The notes under the pieces are model-generated. The model had not been told where the DNA came from. It saw only the letters and a program-made list of their open reading frames with translations, and searched no databases. DNA of 64,000 nucleotides from Legionella nautarum (lineage in GTDB: Bacteria; Pseudomonadota; Gammaproteobacteria; Legionellales; Legionellaceae): positions 1 through 64,000 of the forward strand of contig NZ_LNYO01000005.1 of NCBI RefSeq assembly GCF_001467895.1, given 5' to 3'. The position numbers and the translations under genes are program-made. Positions 44,551 to 54,133 of this stretch are shown here, piece by piece (the first letter of the stretch is position 1; each line of letters begins with the position of its first letter).

Positions 44551-45234
44551 ATGCGTAAACTCGTACTCTGGGGGCACCATGCTGATGAATATCAGGAAAT
44601 GTTTGATTTATCCAAAGAGGATATGAACGCTCGAATTGTAGAGTATGGTTGTGGACCTTCTGCAGTGAACGCCGAATTAACAGCAACGACGAAAAATATT
44701 ATAAGCTGCGATCCGCTGTTTAATTTGGACAAAGATACGCTTTACACCAAAGTCACTTTGGTTTTTGCGGACATGGTTTCAAGGGTGCTAAAAGACCAGG
44801 AAAAATTTGATTTTAGCCGTTATGGTAGTCCTCAATTATTAGTCGATGAGAGGCAGGAAGGAATCGCTAAATTTTTTGCTGATTATGAAAAAGGTAAAAA
44901 AGAGAAACGTTATATTGCTGTCAGTGAATATGCGCTACCTTTTGCTGATTTTTCTTTTGATTTGGCCCTAAGTTCTCATTATTTATTTGCTGATTTAGAT
45001 GATCAGGATGTTGATTTTCATTTGCAGGTCATCAAAGAATTAGCCAGAATTGCAAAAGAGGTGCGTATCTTTCCTCTGATTGACCGTTATAACCAACCTT
45101 CACCTTTTTTAGGACCAGTGCTGCTTGGGTTACAACAAGATAATTTTGGCACAGAAGTCAGGGAAGTCGCTTATCATTTGCAGCCTAGTGGCAATGCCAT
45201 GCTCCGTGTTTGGGCGCAGCAATGCCAAGTTTAA
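44551..45234 (+). CDS. SAM-dependent methyltransferase-like protein
   Basis: A 227-residue class I methyltransferase-like protein of unknown substrate. Motif I is IVEYGCGPSAVN (around residues 28-39), the acidic end of strand 2 is IISCDPLF, and ALPFADFSFDLALSSHYLF corresponds to the motif after strand 4 seen in Methyltransf_11-like proteins. A strong ribosome site, AAAGGAGT, lies 6 bases before the ATG. It is divergent from liuA and followed by an effector-like gene on the same strand. It has no membrane part and no signal peptide. Confidence 0.8.
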   Translation: MRKLVLWGHHADEYQEMFDLSKEDMNARIVEYGCGPSAVNAELTATTKNIISCDPLFNLDKDTLYTKVTLVFADMVSRVLKDQEKFDFSRYGSPQLLVDERQEGIAKFFADYEKGKKEKRYIAVSEYALPFADFSFDLALSSHYLFADLDDQDVDFHLQVIKELARIAKEVRIFPLIDRYNQPSPFLGPVLLGLQQDNFGTEVREVAYHLQPSGNAMLRVWAQQCQV

Positions 45235-45337
45235 GAAATGCTTGATTCAAGAACTGTTGCCATTGTCTAAAAGTATCTCTCGGTCTAGACCCATTTAAGA
45301 TTTTCAAAAGGAAGTGCAAAACAGAGTAACATGTACT

Positions 45338-45365
45338 TTGTTTTGTCATTGTGGTAAATTATTAT
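45338..45365 (+). promoter_or_regulatory. Possible promoter of the third F-box/ankyrin gene
   Basis: TTGTTT (45338-45343), 16-base spacer, TATTAT (45360-45365). If used, transcription would begin downstream of the GTG codon at 45314, which supports ATG 45389 as the true start. Weak call. Confidence 0.3.
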
Positions 45366-45388
45366 CTTTTTTTGTAAAAGAGCAACTG

Positions 45389-48300
45389 ATGAGAGATAGA
45401 AGCGAAGAGGGGCATGGCGGCGAAGCAAAGGCAAACAGTGAGGGCTCAAAACTGTGGAATTTATCTGCAAATCAGCGTGAACTTGAACTAGGTGAATTGC
45501 GTCTTCTCATGTTATCTGATTTGACAAGCAGTGATCTCGAATCTAATCATTTTGAACGTATTCAAGCAGTGGCAAAAAAACAATGGATTTTGGATTATTA
45601 TTTTACTATTGTTAAATATGATCAACAGACTAATCTTCCAATATTACACTGGGCTGCGGTATGCAATCAAATTGAAACGGTTAAATCTTATTTAAATGGA
45701 ACTGAGGAAGAAGACAGTAGTTCTGCTGATCAGATCGATTGTCAAAGCCGTACCCTATCGATGATTGCTGTCGAGTTTGGCCACTTAGAGCTTTTTGAAA
45801 CCCTTCTATACCATAAAAACCATAACCTGCTTCAAAGCGATATCCATGGGGATACTGTCTTGGATTACATGGTTAAAAAAAATCGCTTAGACTTTATTCA
45901 AAGGTTACTTCAATACCTTGAGTTTCATCAAACGCAGCAAAGTGATCCTAAAAAGTCAGAAGAGGAACGACTTCAGTCCAAGGAAATTGTCCGACAAGGA
46001 GTTTATGCTTTTATGCAGGGATTAGCTTCAGCTGCTATAGAGAAAGACCTTGAAATGTTTAAAGTTCTTTTTTTACAGTATCAAGAGTTATTGCAAAAAA
46101 CAGCTTTAGAAGCTGCTGACACAACAGAATTTAATCAAATCGCTTATTATGCAGCTTATTATGATCATATAGCCCTTCTAGATTATTTATTAGAAGAGCA
46201 ACTGATTACGGTGCCGCCGCAGTTCGACCGCTCTAATCCAATAGTTTTCGCTCAGTTTATCGAACAATTAAAATACCAGTATCTTATTCAAACAGTTAAA
46301 ACAATAGAAAAAAATTTTGAACCTGCGAAGCAAAATTTATTAACAAAGACTGATTGGCAAAATTTTGCCAATGACTTAAATGAACTCTGGCAGCTAGTGG
46401 ATCAAAGTTTGCTAGATGAATCGTTAAAATTAGCTATACTTGAGCACTTACAACGAGCAATAGGAAGTCTATCTGAAGGTTTTCAAGATCCAAATGCTGC
46501 TGCTTATGCTCTTGACGCCTTGTGGAATGCTGGTTATCAGTTAGAAATGGCAGTGGATATCTTAGAAGGGCGCCGCCCCTGTGCTATTAACGACTACAGT
46601 TTGCAAAAAGTTCCTCCTTTACCTGAGGAAGTTTTATTTTCAATTCTAACTTATGTGGATCCGGCATCTCTTATTAAAATGCAACAGGCTAATCGGGGGT
46701 TAAATCGGTTAGCAAATGATGATTATATATGGAAAAATTTATTCGAAACCTTTTTCCCTGAAGAAAAGCCCAACTTAGCACTTGTAGATTATAGCTGGAA
46801 AACTGCTTTCAAAACTCATTACCTCGAGCAATATGGGGTAACCACTCCCTTAATAAGAAAAAGTATTACGCTTATTTTAAGAGCTGATCTCGATACTCTT
46901 AAAACGCTTAATATATCCAGAAATGATTTACTAGCTAATGATTTTCTCTTACTTAAAACAGCGGCTCGAGTAAGAAATCAAGCTATTTTAGATCATTTCT
47001 ATGCCATTGCAGTTAAAGAAATAAACTTAGAACTCGAGCAACTTAGGCAAGAACCGCTGGTTAATGAGGAGCAAATAAAACAAAAAGATGATAGTGTTAT
47101 TTATTGGCAGGTCTTGTGTGATCAATTGACCACAGACAGTCCTACCTCGAGGCGCAATTATCGAACTATTTGCCACCTCCCTTTTTCAGGCGTTTCACTG
47201 TTCACGCTCGCCGCCGAAATAGGTCATGTAGAGCTTTTTAAAGGGCTTCTCAAAGACAATTTATTTCTTAACACATCGAGTACTGAATACTATTGGATTG
47301 CCCTTTCCGTTGGAAAAGGAGGGTGTATTGATATTTTTCGATCATTTATTGAACATAATTATTACCGAAGCCTAGATAGGAGTTTCGCTCAGAAGCTAAT
47401 ATCAGAAATACTTTTTTCTGCTGTACGCGGTGGCCGAATTGGCCTTATAAACTATATGCTTGAATCGCAAGAGATTGATTTACAGCAGGTATTCTCTGCT
47501 ATCTTCTGGGCGGGTAATCTATCCTTATTTGAAAAGTTATCCTCAAACAGGGCAAATGACAGCGCGGTGGCAACTGCCTATAGGATTAGCGCTAATGAGT
47601 TTATAACCTCTTTAGGGGCGAGCACGCATAGTCGAACTTTGTTCGACAATCCTTGTATAGAGCTTTTGGTCCAAGATCCCTCTGTTGACGTTAGTTTAGA
47701 TATCTTTATTTCTGCTCTGAGAGAGAAAAAGACAGCCATTGTACAAAAGATACTGGAGCGTCCTAATAGAGATATCTATTTGTCTTATATCGTCGAGCGT
47801 TTCACTTCGCTTATTAGAGATTCCGTGCTACCAAATAGTTTACTGCCCTACATTGATTTAGAGGAAGTGATTTATAAAATGATAGACCAGGGTGATACCC
47901 TCTTGGACATAAGGAATATCATCCATCTAAACGATGAGGTGCTAAAGCGGCCTCGAATTAATAAATCAAATTTAATTGACCATGCGAGTAAACTCTCTCA
48001 AACCCAAATTCAAAATAATACAACCAGAAATCGCAGTAAAATTATAAAAGGACTAAAAGCTGAAATTGGGTTAGGAAAAGAATTAGAAGCAACAGAGACA
48101 AACTATGATCGCCCTCGATTTACAGCATTAGAAATACAATTTAAAGCTGCAGGACAAAAAAGAGGGTGGTGTTATTATACTAACCAGCAAAAACAGGGAC
48201 AGGAACCTCAGCTTCCTAAAAGGATACAACTCACCCCGGACGAGATTAATTTAGAGGCCTATGCGGGTTTGAAACACAAACAAAAAAGAAATATTAAGAA

Positions 48301-48763
48301 AATTTATGAGGAGGCTTATAAAAAAGGCTTCTCTGAAGCTAAGGCTCAGCAGGAAGAAGCTGAGAAAGCTAAGCAAGAAGAAGCTGAAAAACGAGCCTTA
48401 CGCAAAAGGAAATCAAAAAAGGCTCCTCAAGACCATTCTGGATTCAAAAACGAAACTAAACGCAGAAGAAAAGAAACCTCAGAAGGAAGGGCGTCACCTG
48501 GCCGAAATGGCATGTTTGCCAGCAGAGCTAACGCAGCGCCAAGCGCTAGCACCCCCGTAGCTAGCGCGGCTAGATCTGAGGAAAAGGAAAATGAAACTTC
48601 GACTAATACCTCGACTCATTCTACAAATTCTTCGAGGCCGCCATTACCTTTTTTTAGCACCCCTCGGACGGCATCTCGACCCAGTTTAGCAGCTTCCACT
48701 GCTAAAAAGGTTGATGATTTAGAAAACAGGAATGCTGAAGAAAGAGATGAGCCTTCTTTATAG
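45389..48763 (+). CDS. Ankyrin/F-box/ankyrin protein, putative secreted effector (third paralogue)
   Basis: A protein of about 1124 residues related to the two F-box genes at 4850 and 7722 but longer at the N-terminus. Residues 1-400 hold ankyrin-like repeats (LPILHWAAVCNQIETVKSYL; RTLSMIAVEFGHLELFETLL). The F-box lies inside, at about 409-457 (LPEEVLFSILTYVDPASL, then LNRLANDDYIWKNLF), followed by the same linker and a second helical/ankyrin region. A shared segment (LLPYIDLEEVIYKM, NIIHLNDEVLKRP) and a basic tail (LRKRKSKK, TKRRRKETSEGR) with NGMFASR also match the paralogues. I reject the upstream GTG (45314) because the GGAA site is too close to it. Role inferred: host SCF ubiquitin ligase adaptor delivered by type IV secretion. 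Confidence 0.83.
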   Translation: MRDRSEEGHGGEAKANSEGSKLWNLSANQRELELGELRLLMLSDLTSSDLESNHFERIQAVAKKQWILDYYFTIVKYDQQTNLPILHWAAVCNQIETVKSYLNGTEEEDSSSADQIDCQSRTLSMIAVEFGHLELFETLLYHKNHNLLQSDIHGDTVLDYMVKKNRLDFIQRLLQYLEFHQTQQSDPKKSEEERLQSKEIVRQGVYAFMQGLASAAIEKDLEMFKVLFLQYQELLQKTALEAADTTEFNQIAYYAAYYDHIALLDYLLEEQLITVPPQFDRSNPIVFAQFIEQLKYQYLIQTVKTIEKNFEPAKQNLLTKTDWQNFANDLNELWQLVDQSLLDESLKLAILEHLQRAIGSLSEGFQDPNAAAYALDALWNAGYQLEMAVDILEGRRPCAINDYSLQKVPPLPEEVLFSILTYVDPASLIKMQQANRGLNRLANDDYIWKNLFETFFPEEKPNLALVDYSWKTAFKTHYLEQYGVTTPLIRKSITLILRADLDTLKTLNISRNDLLANDFLLLKTAARVRNQAILDHFYAIAVKEINLELEQLRQEPLVNEEQIKQKDDSVIYWQVLCDQLTTDSPTSRRNYRTICHLPFSGVSLFTLAAEIGHVELFKGLLKDNLFLNTSSTEYYWIALSVGKGGCIDIFRSFIEHNYYRSLDRSFAQKLISEILFSAVRGGRIGLINYMLESQEIDLQQVFSAIFWAGNLSLFEKLSSNRANDSAVATAYRISANEFITSLGASTHSRTLFDNPCIELLVQDPSVDVSLDIFISALREKKTAIVQKILERPNRDIYLSYIVERFTSLIRDSVLPNSLLPYIDLEEVIYKMIDQGDTLLDIRNIIHLNDEVLKRPRINKSNLIDHASKLSQTQIQNNTTRNRSKIIKGLKAEIGLGKELEATETNYDRPRFTALEIQFKAAGQKRGWCYYTNQQKQGQEPQLPKRIQLTPDEINLEAYAGLKHKQKRNIKKIYEEAYKKGFSEAKAQQEEAEKAKQEEAEKRALRKRKSKKAPQDHSGFKNETKRRRKETSEGRASPGRNGMFASRANAAPSASTPVASAARSEEKENETSTNTSTHSTNSSRPPLPFFSTPRTASRPSLAASTAKKVDDLENRNAEERDEPSL

Positions 48764-48777
48764 TAAGCTCAAGGGTC

Positions 48778-48797
48778 GGTCGGGCCTGGGCCCGACC
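48778..48797. terminator. GC-rich hairpin between convergent genes
   Basis: GGTCGGGC, a CTGG loop and GCCCGACC form an 8-bp perfect stem in the 52-base gap between the stop codons of two converging genes. It probably terminates transcription in both directions, though no long T-run follows. Confidence 0.6.
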
Positions 48798-48815
48798 TAC
48801 GTCCTGATTTAAACC

Positions 48816-49829
48816 TTATGCAGCAGGAGCTGCACCCACTACGGCATCCATAAAATCGTCTTCGATTGCTTTATATCCCAGAGGTTCGCTGGAAGGCTGT
48901 TTTGCTGTTGTGGATTGAGTATCTGGCCAGATCACGCCCAGAGTCTTCGCTTGTTCTTCAAAAAGCCGCACGCAGTTTGCGCGTTGATATTCAGAAGTGG
49001 GAGTGAATTGAAGGAATTGATTGATTTGCTTTGTAATCAAATCACATAAGGGTTTATGAAGTAAGACCACAAAACGTTCTTTGGTTAGATAAAGCGAACC
49101 AATTAACGCTTGCTTAGTAAAGGGTTTACTGTGTAAATCTTGATAAAGATTATTCATTTCGTGGACCAACTTTTTGTTGGTTTTTCCCTTTCCAAAGAAA
49201 GCAAACATTGGGCTTAGCAATTGGGGGTGCAAATTTCGCGATAAGCGCCATTCAATATGAGAAATGAATTCTAAAATATTCAGTTTTTCTATTTCCCCCA
49301 CTTTTGTTTTCAGCACATCTATTTTTTTAGTCAGAAATTTGAGTTGTTGCTCATTGTGAACTTGTTTGTTCAAAAGATTTCTAAAAATAGTGAGATGCAT
49401 CTCGATAAAACTTGCGGTTATTTGCCTAACCACTGGGGTAATTTCTTCCGAAGGGTTCCGTAATGAATATAATTCAAGCCTAGATTGGTTGATTAACGAA
49501 GAAAGATAGCCGTCTAAGGTGTCCATTTTTAACAATAAGGTATCTTGCAAAGTCGTTGATAACTCGGAAGAGGTAAAGGTTTTAAGGAGGCCGTAGTAAC
49601 TCAGTAAATCAATCCCTTCTTTTTCCTCAATAGATTGTCTAAGGGCAATCACAGAAGGTAATAATAGCGAATTATTCAGAAGTAGATTTTCTATGCTTGT
49701 ATGAAGTGCTTCGAGCTCAAGCTTTAACGCTTCGAGCCTTTCTTGAATATCCGGTGCATTCTCTTCAGTAGATAAATTTGCTCTATCTAACTCGAGTGCT
49801 TCTCTAATTCCCTTTGCAGTATCTGACAT
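48816..49829 (-). CDS. Unknown 337-residue helical protein, putative effector
   Basis: I recognise no family. The protein is almost wholly helical and soluble, with coiled-coil potential at residues about 25-60 (IQERLEALKLELEALHTSI) and 165-195 (LKFLTKKIDVLKTKVGEIEK). A short basic loop (FGKGKTNKKLVHEMNNL) lies near 220. The C-terminus is acidic then alanine-rich (AIEDDFMDAVVGAAPAA). AAGGAA precedes the ATG. It stands convergent to the third F-box gene, within an effector-like island, and its tail would suit a Dot/Icm translocation signal, but this is inference from context. Confidence 0.6.
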   Translation of the reverse strand: MSDTAKGIREALELDRANLSTEENAPDIQERLEALKLELEALHTSIENLLLNNSLLLPSVIALRQSIEEKEGIDLLSYYGLLKTFTSSELSTTLQDTLLLKMDTLDGYLSSLINQSRLELYSLRNPSEEITPVVRQITASFIEMHLTIFRNLLNKQVHNEQQLKFLTKKIDVLKTKVGEIEKLNILEFISHIEWRLSRNLHPQLLSPMFAFFGKGKTNKKLVHEMNNLYQDLHSKPFTKQALIGSLYLTKERFVVLLHKPLCDLITKQINQFLQFTPTSEYQRANCVRLFEEQAKTLGVIWPDTQSTTAKQPSSEPLGYKAIEDDFMDAVVGAAPAA

Positions 49830-50259
49830 AACATATTCCTTATGTTAGCTCAAATAAGTCCGAGTAACTTTTAAACTAAGAGCGCCATTTTGCGACGCTT
49901 TATCCTAACGACAAGAAATGCTTTAAAACTCGTAAAATCGGTTTCTAACCTCTGTTATCTCATTTTATTGCTAAATCCTACATCAGTGTTTAAGTTAATC
50001 CTGGCTATTGTTGGCTAATTTAAAGACCTCCAATCCTGCATTCATTGCAAATTTTATACTTTTAGGATGTATTAAATCACAGTTTTTACAAAATTTTGCA
50101 AAAACTAGAGTGATAATGTCTTATGCAACGATCTTTTTGATCATTTGTCAATATCTTATTCGCAATTTATAGTTTTTTTACTTAATTCCTCTTCGAATTT
50201 TGCTTGCTTATCAGTAAACTCTGTCGTTCATCTTTTTGGGGTAATGGCAGGAGTTTGTT
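49830..50259. other. AT-rich intergenic region between divergent genes
   Basis: A 430-base gap without a credible gene. It should contain the promoters of the minus-strand 48816 gene and of pyrD. Poly-T/A runs are frequent (for example around 50085-50115), but I cannot assign a promoter confidently. No repeat element of the families in this window is present. Confidence 0.5.
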
Positions 50260-51258
50260 ATGTATTCACTAGTTCGTCCTTTACTGTTTAGGCTGGATGA
50301 AGAAAAAGCGCATAGTCTTTCCTTATCGATCTTAGATTGGATGCCTAAATTCTGCTTTAAACAACCTGTCGGCCAAGATTTAACTGCCATGGGTTTAAGA
50401 TTTCCTCATCCTATTGGCTTAGCGGCTGGCTTAGATAAAAATGGAGACCACCTTGACGCTTTAAGCAAAATTGGATTTTCTTTTATAGAATTAGGTACGG
50501 TCACTCCCTACCCACAGATAGGCAACCCTAAACCACGCCTTTTCCGCTTACCTCAAGCGGCTGCAATTATCAACCGCATGGGCTTTAATAATTTGGGTGT
50601 TGATGCGTTGATTCGCAATGTGAGCAAAGCAAATTATCGTGGCATTTTGGGAATTAATATCGGTAAAAATAAAGATACGCCGTTAACAAGGGCAGCAGAC
50701 GATTATGTGCATTGTTTAAAGAAAGTTTATGAATATGCGTCCTATATCACTATCAATATTTCTTCTCCCAATACGCCAGATTTACGTTTATTACAGCAAG
50801 GAAAATTTTTTCGCGATCTGCTTAGTCAATTATGTGAAGAGCAAAAACGCCTATCAGATAATCATCAACGTGCAGTGCCTTTAGTGATAAAACTCTCTCC
50901 CGATGAATCCGATGAAACCTTGAAACAAATGGCTGAAGTGATTGTCGAGTTAGGGATTGCAGGCATTATCGCAACGAATACGACTTGTGCACGCGATAGC
51001 GTCTCTTCTTTACCTCACGGAACCGAGCAGGGTGGCTTAAGTGGCCGTCCTTTGGCGCAGCGTTCGACGCAATGTTTGCGGATACTCAAGCAGGTGGTAG
51101 GGAATGAGGTGACTCTAATTGGTGTAGGAGGTATAGATAGCCCGATGGCCGCTCAAGAGAAAATAAAGGCCGGTGCCCAGTTGCTGCAAGTTTATAGCGG
51201 TTTGATTTATCGAGGACCAGGCTTGGTTGCTGAGTTGTGCCAAAGTTTACAACAGTGA
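50260..51258 (+). CDS. pyrD: Dihydroorotate dehydrogenase (quinone), class 2
   Basis: Membrane-associated FMN enzyme of pyrimidine synthesis that oxidises dihydroorotate to orotate with a quinone. It has 332 residues, with the N-terminal helix for quinone/membrane contact ([17 protein letters not shown]) that marks class 2. Other markers are [51 protein letters not shown] with the catalytic Ser, and [20 protein letters not shown] lies 6 bases before the ATG. It stands as a single gene ahead of msbA. Confidence 0.96.
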   Translation: MYSLVRPLLFRLDEEKAHSLSLSILDWMPKFCFKQPVGQDLTAMGLRFPHPIGLAAGLDKNGDHLDALSKIGFSFIELGTVTPYPQIGNPKPRLFRLPQAAAIINRMGFNNLGVDALIRNVSKANYRGILGINIGKNKDTPLTRAADDYVHCLKKVYEYASYITINISSPNTPDLRLLQQGKFFRDLLSQLCEEQKRLSDNHQRAVPLVIKLSPDESDETLKQMAEVIVELGIAGIIATNTTCARDSVSSLPHGTEQGGLSGRPLAQRSTQCLRILKQVVGNEVTLIGVGGIDSPMAAQEKIKAGAQLLQVYSGLIYRGPGLVAELCQSLQQ

Positions 51259-51329
51259 CAAATAAAGGTGCTGTCGTGGCAGACAGGCCAAAGCAGTCTT
51301 TAAAGATCGGTCAATTTTCACTAGAGAAC

Positions 51330-51359
51330 TTGGCGTGTAGCTATATTTAGCGTTACAAT
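51330..51359 (+). promoter_or_regulatory. Candidate promoter of msbA-lpxK
   Basis: TTGGCG (51330-51335), an 18-base spacer, TACAAT (51354-51359). Transcription would begin near 51366, some 29 bases before the msbA ATG. Consensus-based only. Confidence 0.4.
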
Positions 51360-51394
51360 TCAGCCCACCTTATGCCAACCTAAATCGCATACTA

Positions 51395-53161
51395 ATGAAT
51401 AAGAAGCCTCTTGGCAAAACTGGCCCGCTGTATCGGCGGCTGCTGTCTTATGTTAAACCGTTTTGGCCTGTCCTGTTACTGGGTATTTTTGCTAATATTC
51501 TTTACTCCATCATTGATGCTGGTTTTACCTACATGATGCGGCCTTTCCTTGATAAAGGGTTTATCCATATTGATCTGGATTTCGTTAAAAAAATTCCTTT
51601 TATCGTATTAATAGGGATCACAGTGCGCGGATTAGTCAGTTCCTTGGGTAGTTATTGTATGACCTGGGTAGCCCGTTCAGTGGTCAAAGTGCTGCGCCAG
51701 CGCGTTTTTTCTCATATTGTTAAATTACCTGCCGATTATTACGACGAAGCGACTTCTGGACAGCTGCTTTCTAAAATTCTTTACGATGTGGAGCAAGTAG
51801 CGCAAGTGAGTGCTGATGCTTTAACTGATTTTGTGCAAAACACCTGCTTAGTCATCGGTTTGCTCACTGTCATGTTTGTGATTTGCTGGCAGTTATCGCT
51901 TATGTTTCTATTAACGATTCCTTTTGTTGGCTTCATAGTGGCTTACACCAATAAACGGGTGCGCCGTATTAGTCATAAAGTACAAAAATCGATGGGTGAG
52001 GTGACTGAAATTGCTGGTGAAGTGATAGACGGATATCGCGTCGTGCGTATTTTTGGTGGCGAGCAACATGAGATTGAGAAATTCGATCGAGCCACCGAGA
52101 TTTCCCGAAAAAATGACATGAAAGTAGCTGTCTCAAAAGCGATTAACGTTTCGGGAGTGCAATTTGTTATTGCTGTGGGAATCGCGGTCATTATTTTAGC
52201 GGCTATTCAGTTAGCAACCGTCATTACCATTACAGCAGGTTCCTTTCTTGCCATTATCGCGGCGATGCTGCAGCTCATTAAACCGATGAAAACTTTAACC
52301 ACCTTGAATGCCCAGATTCAACGTGGTTTAGCCGGTGCCGAGAGTGTATTTGATTTGCTTGATAAGCCCGTCGAAAGCAAAAAAGGTAAGCAACTCACGA
52401 AGAAAGCAAAAGGCGCTATCGCCTTTGAGCAGGTTAGCTATGCGTATCGACAAGGCCAAGCTGTATTGCATGAGGTGAGTTTTAACATCGCAGCCGGTGA
52501 AACAGTCGCTTTAGTAGGCCATTCTGGCAGCGGTAAGACGACCGTTGCCAGCTTGTTACCTCGATTTTATGAACTCAAAAAAGGCCGTATTACTTTAGAT
52601 GGTGAACCAATTAGTGAAATGGCTTTAGACAGTTTGCGAAAGCAAATTGCCTTAGTGAGTCAGAATGTCACCCTATTTAACGATAGTTTGGCAAATAATA
52701 TTGCTTATGGCCGTTTTGATGTCAGCCGCGAACAAATCGAGCAAGCGGCGAGCTTTGCTTTTGCAGATGAATTCATAAGACGATTACCTGATGGCTATGA
52801 CACGCGTGTGGGTGAAAATGGTGTTCTCTTGTCCGGTGGCCAGAGACAGCGTATCGCAATTGCGCGAGCTATTTTAAAAGATGCGCCGATTCTCATTCTG
52901 GATGAAGCAACCTCTGCCTTGGACAGCGAATCAGAACGCTATATTCAAGCGGCTTTGGAGCAAATCATGCAAACGCGGACCACTTTAGTCATTGCTCATC
53001 GCTTGTCTACAATTAAAAGAGCTAATAAAATTATTGTGATGAATCAAGGGCATGTTGTTGAGCAGGGTACGCATCAACAATTACTGAACGTAGATGGACA
53101 TTATGCTCAATTGTATCGAGTTCAGAAATTAGGTGTCGACCACGAAGAAGTTATTGCATGA
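51395..53161 (+). CDS. msbA: Lipid A export ATP-binding/permease protein
   Basis: Half-transporter that flips lipid A-core across the inner membrane, 588 residues. Six membrane helices occupy the first 310 residues; the nucleotide-binding domain has Walker A GHSGSGKTT, signature LSGGQRQRIAIARAIL and Walker [14 protein letters not shown]. The intracellular loop PADYYDEATSGQLLSKILYD is typical of MsbA. The stop overlaps the lpxK start by ATGA, the classical msbA-lpxK pair of lipid A assembly, which separates it from other ABC exporters of the same fold. Confidence 0.95.
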   Translation: MNKKPLGKTGPLYRRLLSYVKPFWPVLLLGIFANILYSIIDAGFTYMMRPFLDKGFIHIDLDFVKKIPFIVLIGITVRGLVSSLGSYCMTWVARSVVKVLRQRVFSHIVKLPADYYDEATSGQLLSKILYDVEQVAQVSADALTDFVQNTCLVIGLLTVMFVICWQLSLMFLLTIPFVGFIVAYTNKRVRRISHKVQKSMGEVTEIAGEVIDGYRVVRIFGGEQHEIEKFDRATEISRKNDMKVAVSKAINVSGVQFVIAVGIAVIILAAIQLATVITITAGSFLAIIAAMLQLIKPMKTLTTLNAQIQRGLAGAESVFDLLDKPVESKKGKQLTKKAKGAIAFEQVSYAYRQGQAVLHEVSFNIAAGETVALVGHSGSGKTTVASLLPRFYELKKGRITLDGEPISEMALDSLRKQIALVSQNVTLFNDSLANNIAYGRFDVSREQIEQAASFAFADEFIRRLPDGYDTRVGENGVLLSGGQRQRIAIARAILKDAPILILDEATSALDSESERYIQAALEQIMQTRTTLVIAHRLSTIKRANKIIVMNQGHVVEQGTHQQLLNVDGHYAQLYRVQKLGVDHEEVIA

Positions 53162-54132
53162 GCTTATTCAATATCGATAAATTATGGTATAAAAAACACC
53201 CTTTACGCTGGGTGCTTTGGCCCTTTGCCCTAGTTTATGCGGTTATTACTAAACTTCGTCGTATTTATTTACAACGGTTTCATCAACTACAATTTCCAGT
53301 CCCTATCATTGTAGTAGGTAACTTGACCGTAGGCGGTGTGGGAAAAACACCTTTGGTTATTGCTTTAGCAAAGCAACTACAAGCGAAGGGTTTGCGTGTT
53401 GGAATTGTTAGTCGGGGTTATGGGGCGTCGCTTAAGCAATTTCCCCACGAGGTTTCTCTTAATGATGCAGCGAATTGGGTTGGCGATGAGCCTTTGTTAA
53501 TAGCAAAAAAAACAGGCTGTCCCGTGGTTATTGCGCCTAAGCGCGTGCAGGCAGTGCAGTATTTGTTGGATAAGCACCAAAGTCAAATTATCCTCAGTGA
53601 CGATGGCTTGCAGCACTATGCTATGGGACGAGCGATTGAGATTGTGGTGATCGATGGCTTGCGTCAATTAGGAAATGGGTTATGCTTGCCGGCAGGACCA
53701 TTGCGCGAAAGTGCCGGACGTTTGCAAAAAAGCGATTTCATTGTGGTAAACGATGGTGAATGGCCAAATGCACATCGGATGAGTTTACAACCGGGCAAGT
53801 TAACGCAGCTTGTAACGGGGCGAGAAATTTTGGCTCAGAGTTTGCCGTCGCCAGTAGCGGCTGTTGCAGCAATAGGTCATCCGCAACGTTTTTTTAATAG
53901 CTTGCAAAATATGGGATTAGCAATAATAAAATATCCTTTTCCGGATCATCATCATTTCCAGGCAAAGGAATTACAGTTCGTAGCAAAAGCCGTAGTAATG
54001 ACAGAAAAGGATGCGGTTAAATGCCAATCTTTTGCAGCTGACTCTTGGTATTTTTTACCTGTAGAGGCAAAATTAAGCAACGCATTTTGGCAAGCGCTAT
54101 GGTCACATGAACAACTACAGGGTTACATTTGA
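53158..54132 (+). CDS. lpxK: Tetraacyldisaccharide 4'-kinase
   Basis: Phosphorylates the 4' position of the lipid A precursor tetraacyldisaccharide-1-phosphate. It has 324 residues, with an N-terminal membrane-associated helix (RWVLWPFALVYAVITKL) and Walker A inside VGNLTVGGVGKTPLVIAL. GIVSRGYGA, VGDEPLLIAKKTGCPVVI, LSDDGLQHYAMGR and GPLRESAGRL follow, and TEKDAVKC near the C-terminus; all are LpxK hallmarks. Coupled to msbA by a 4-base overlap. Confidence 0.95.
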   Translation: MSLFNIDKLWYKKHPLRWVLWPFALVYAVITKLRRIYLQRFHQLQFPVPIIVVGNLTVGGVGKTPLVIALAKQLQAKGLRVGIVSRGYGASLKQFPHEVSLNDAANWVGDEPLLIAKKTGCPVVIAPKRVQAVQYLLDKHQSQIILSDDGLQHYAMGRAIEIVVIDGLRQLGNGLCLPAGPLRESAGRLQKSDFIVVNDGEWPNAHRMSLQPGKLTQLVTGREILAQSLPSPVAAVAAIGHPQRFFNSLQNMGLAIIKYPFPDHHHFQAKELQFVAKAVVMTEKDAVKCQSFAADSWYFLPVEAKLSNAFWQALWSHEQLQGYI

Positions 54133-54133
54133 A

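Noticed and set aside
45314-45388. GTG start extending the third F-box protein by 25 residues
   Set aside because: The GGAA sequence is directly against the GTG, and the added residues (cysteine-rich, aromatic) do not resemble the rest; ATG 45389 is preferred.
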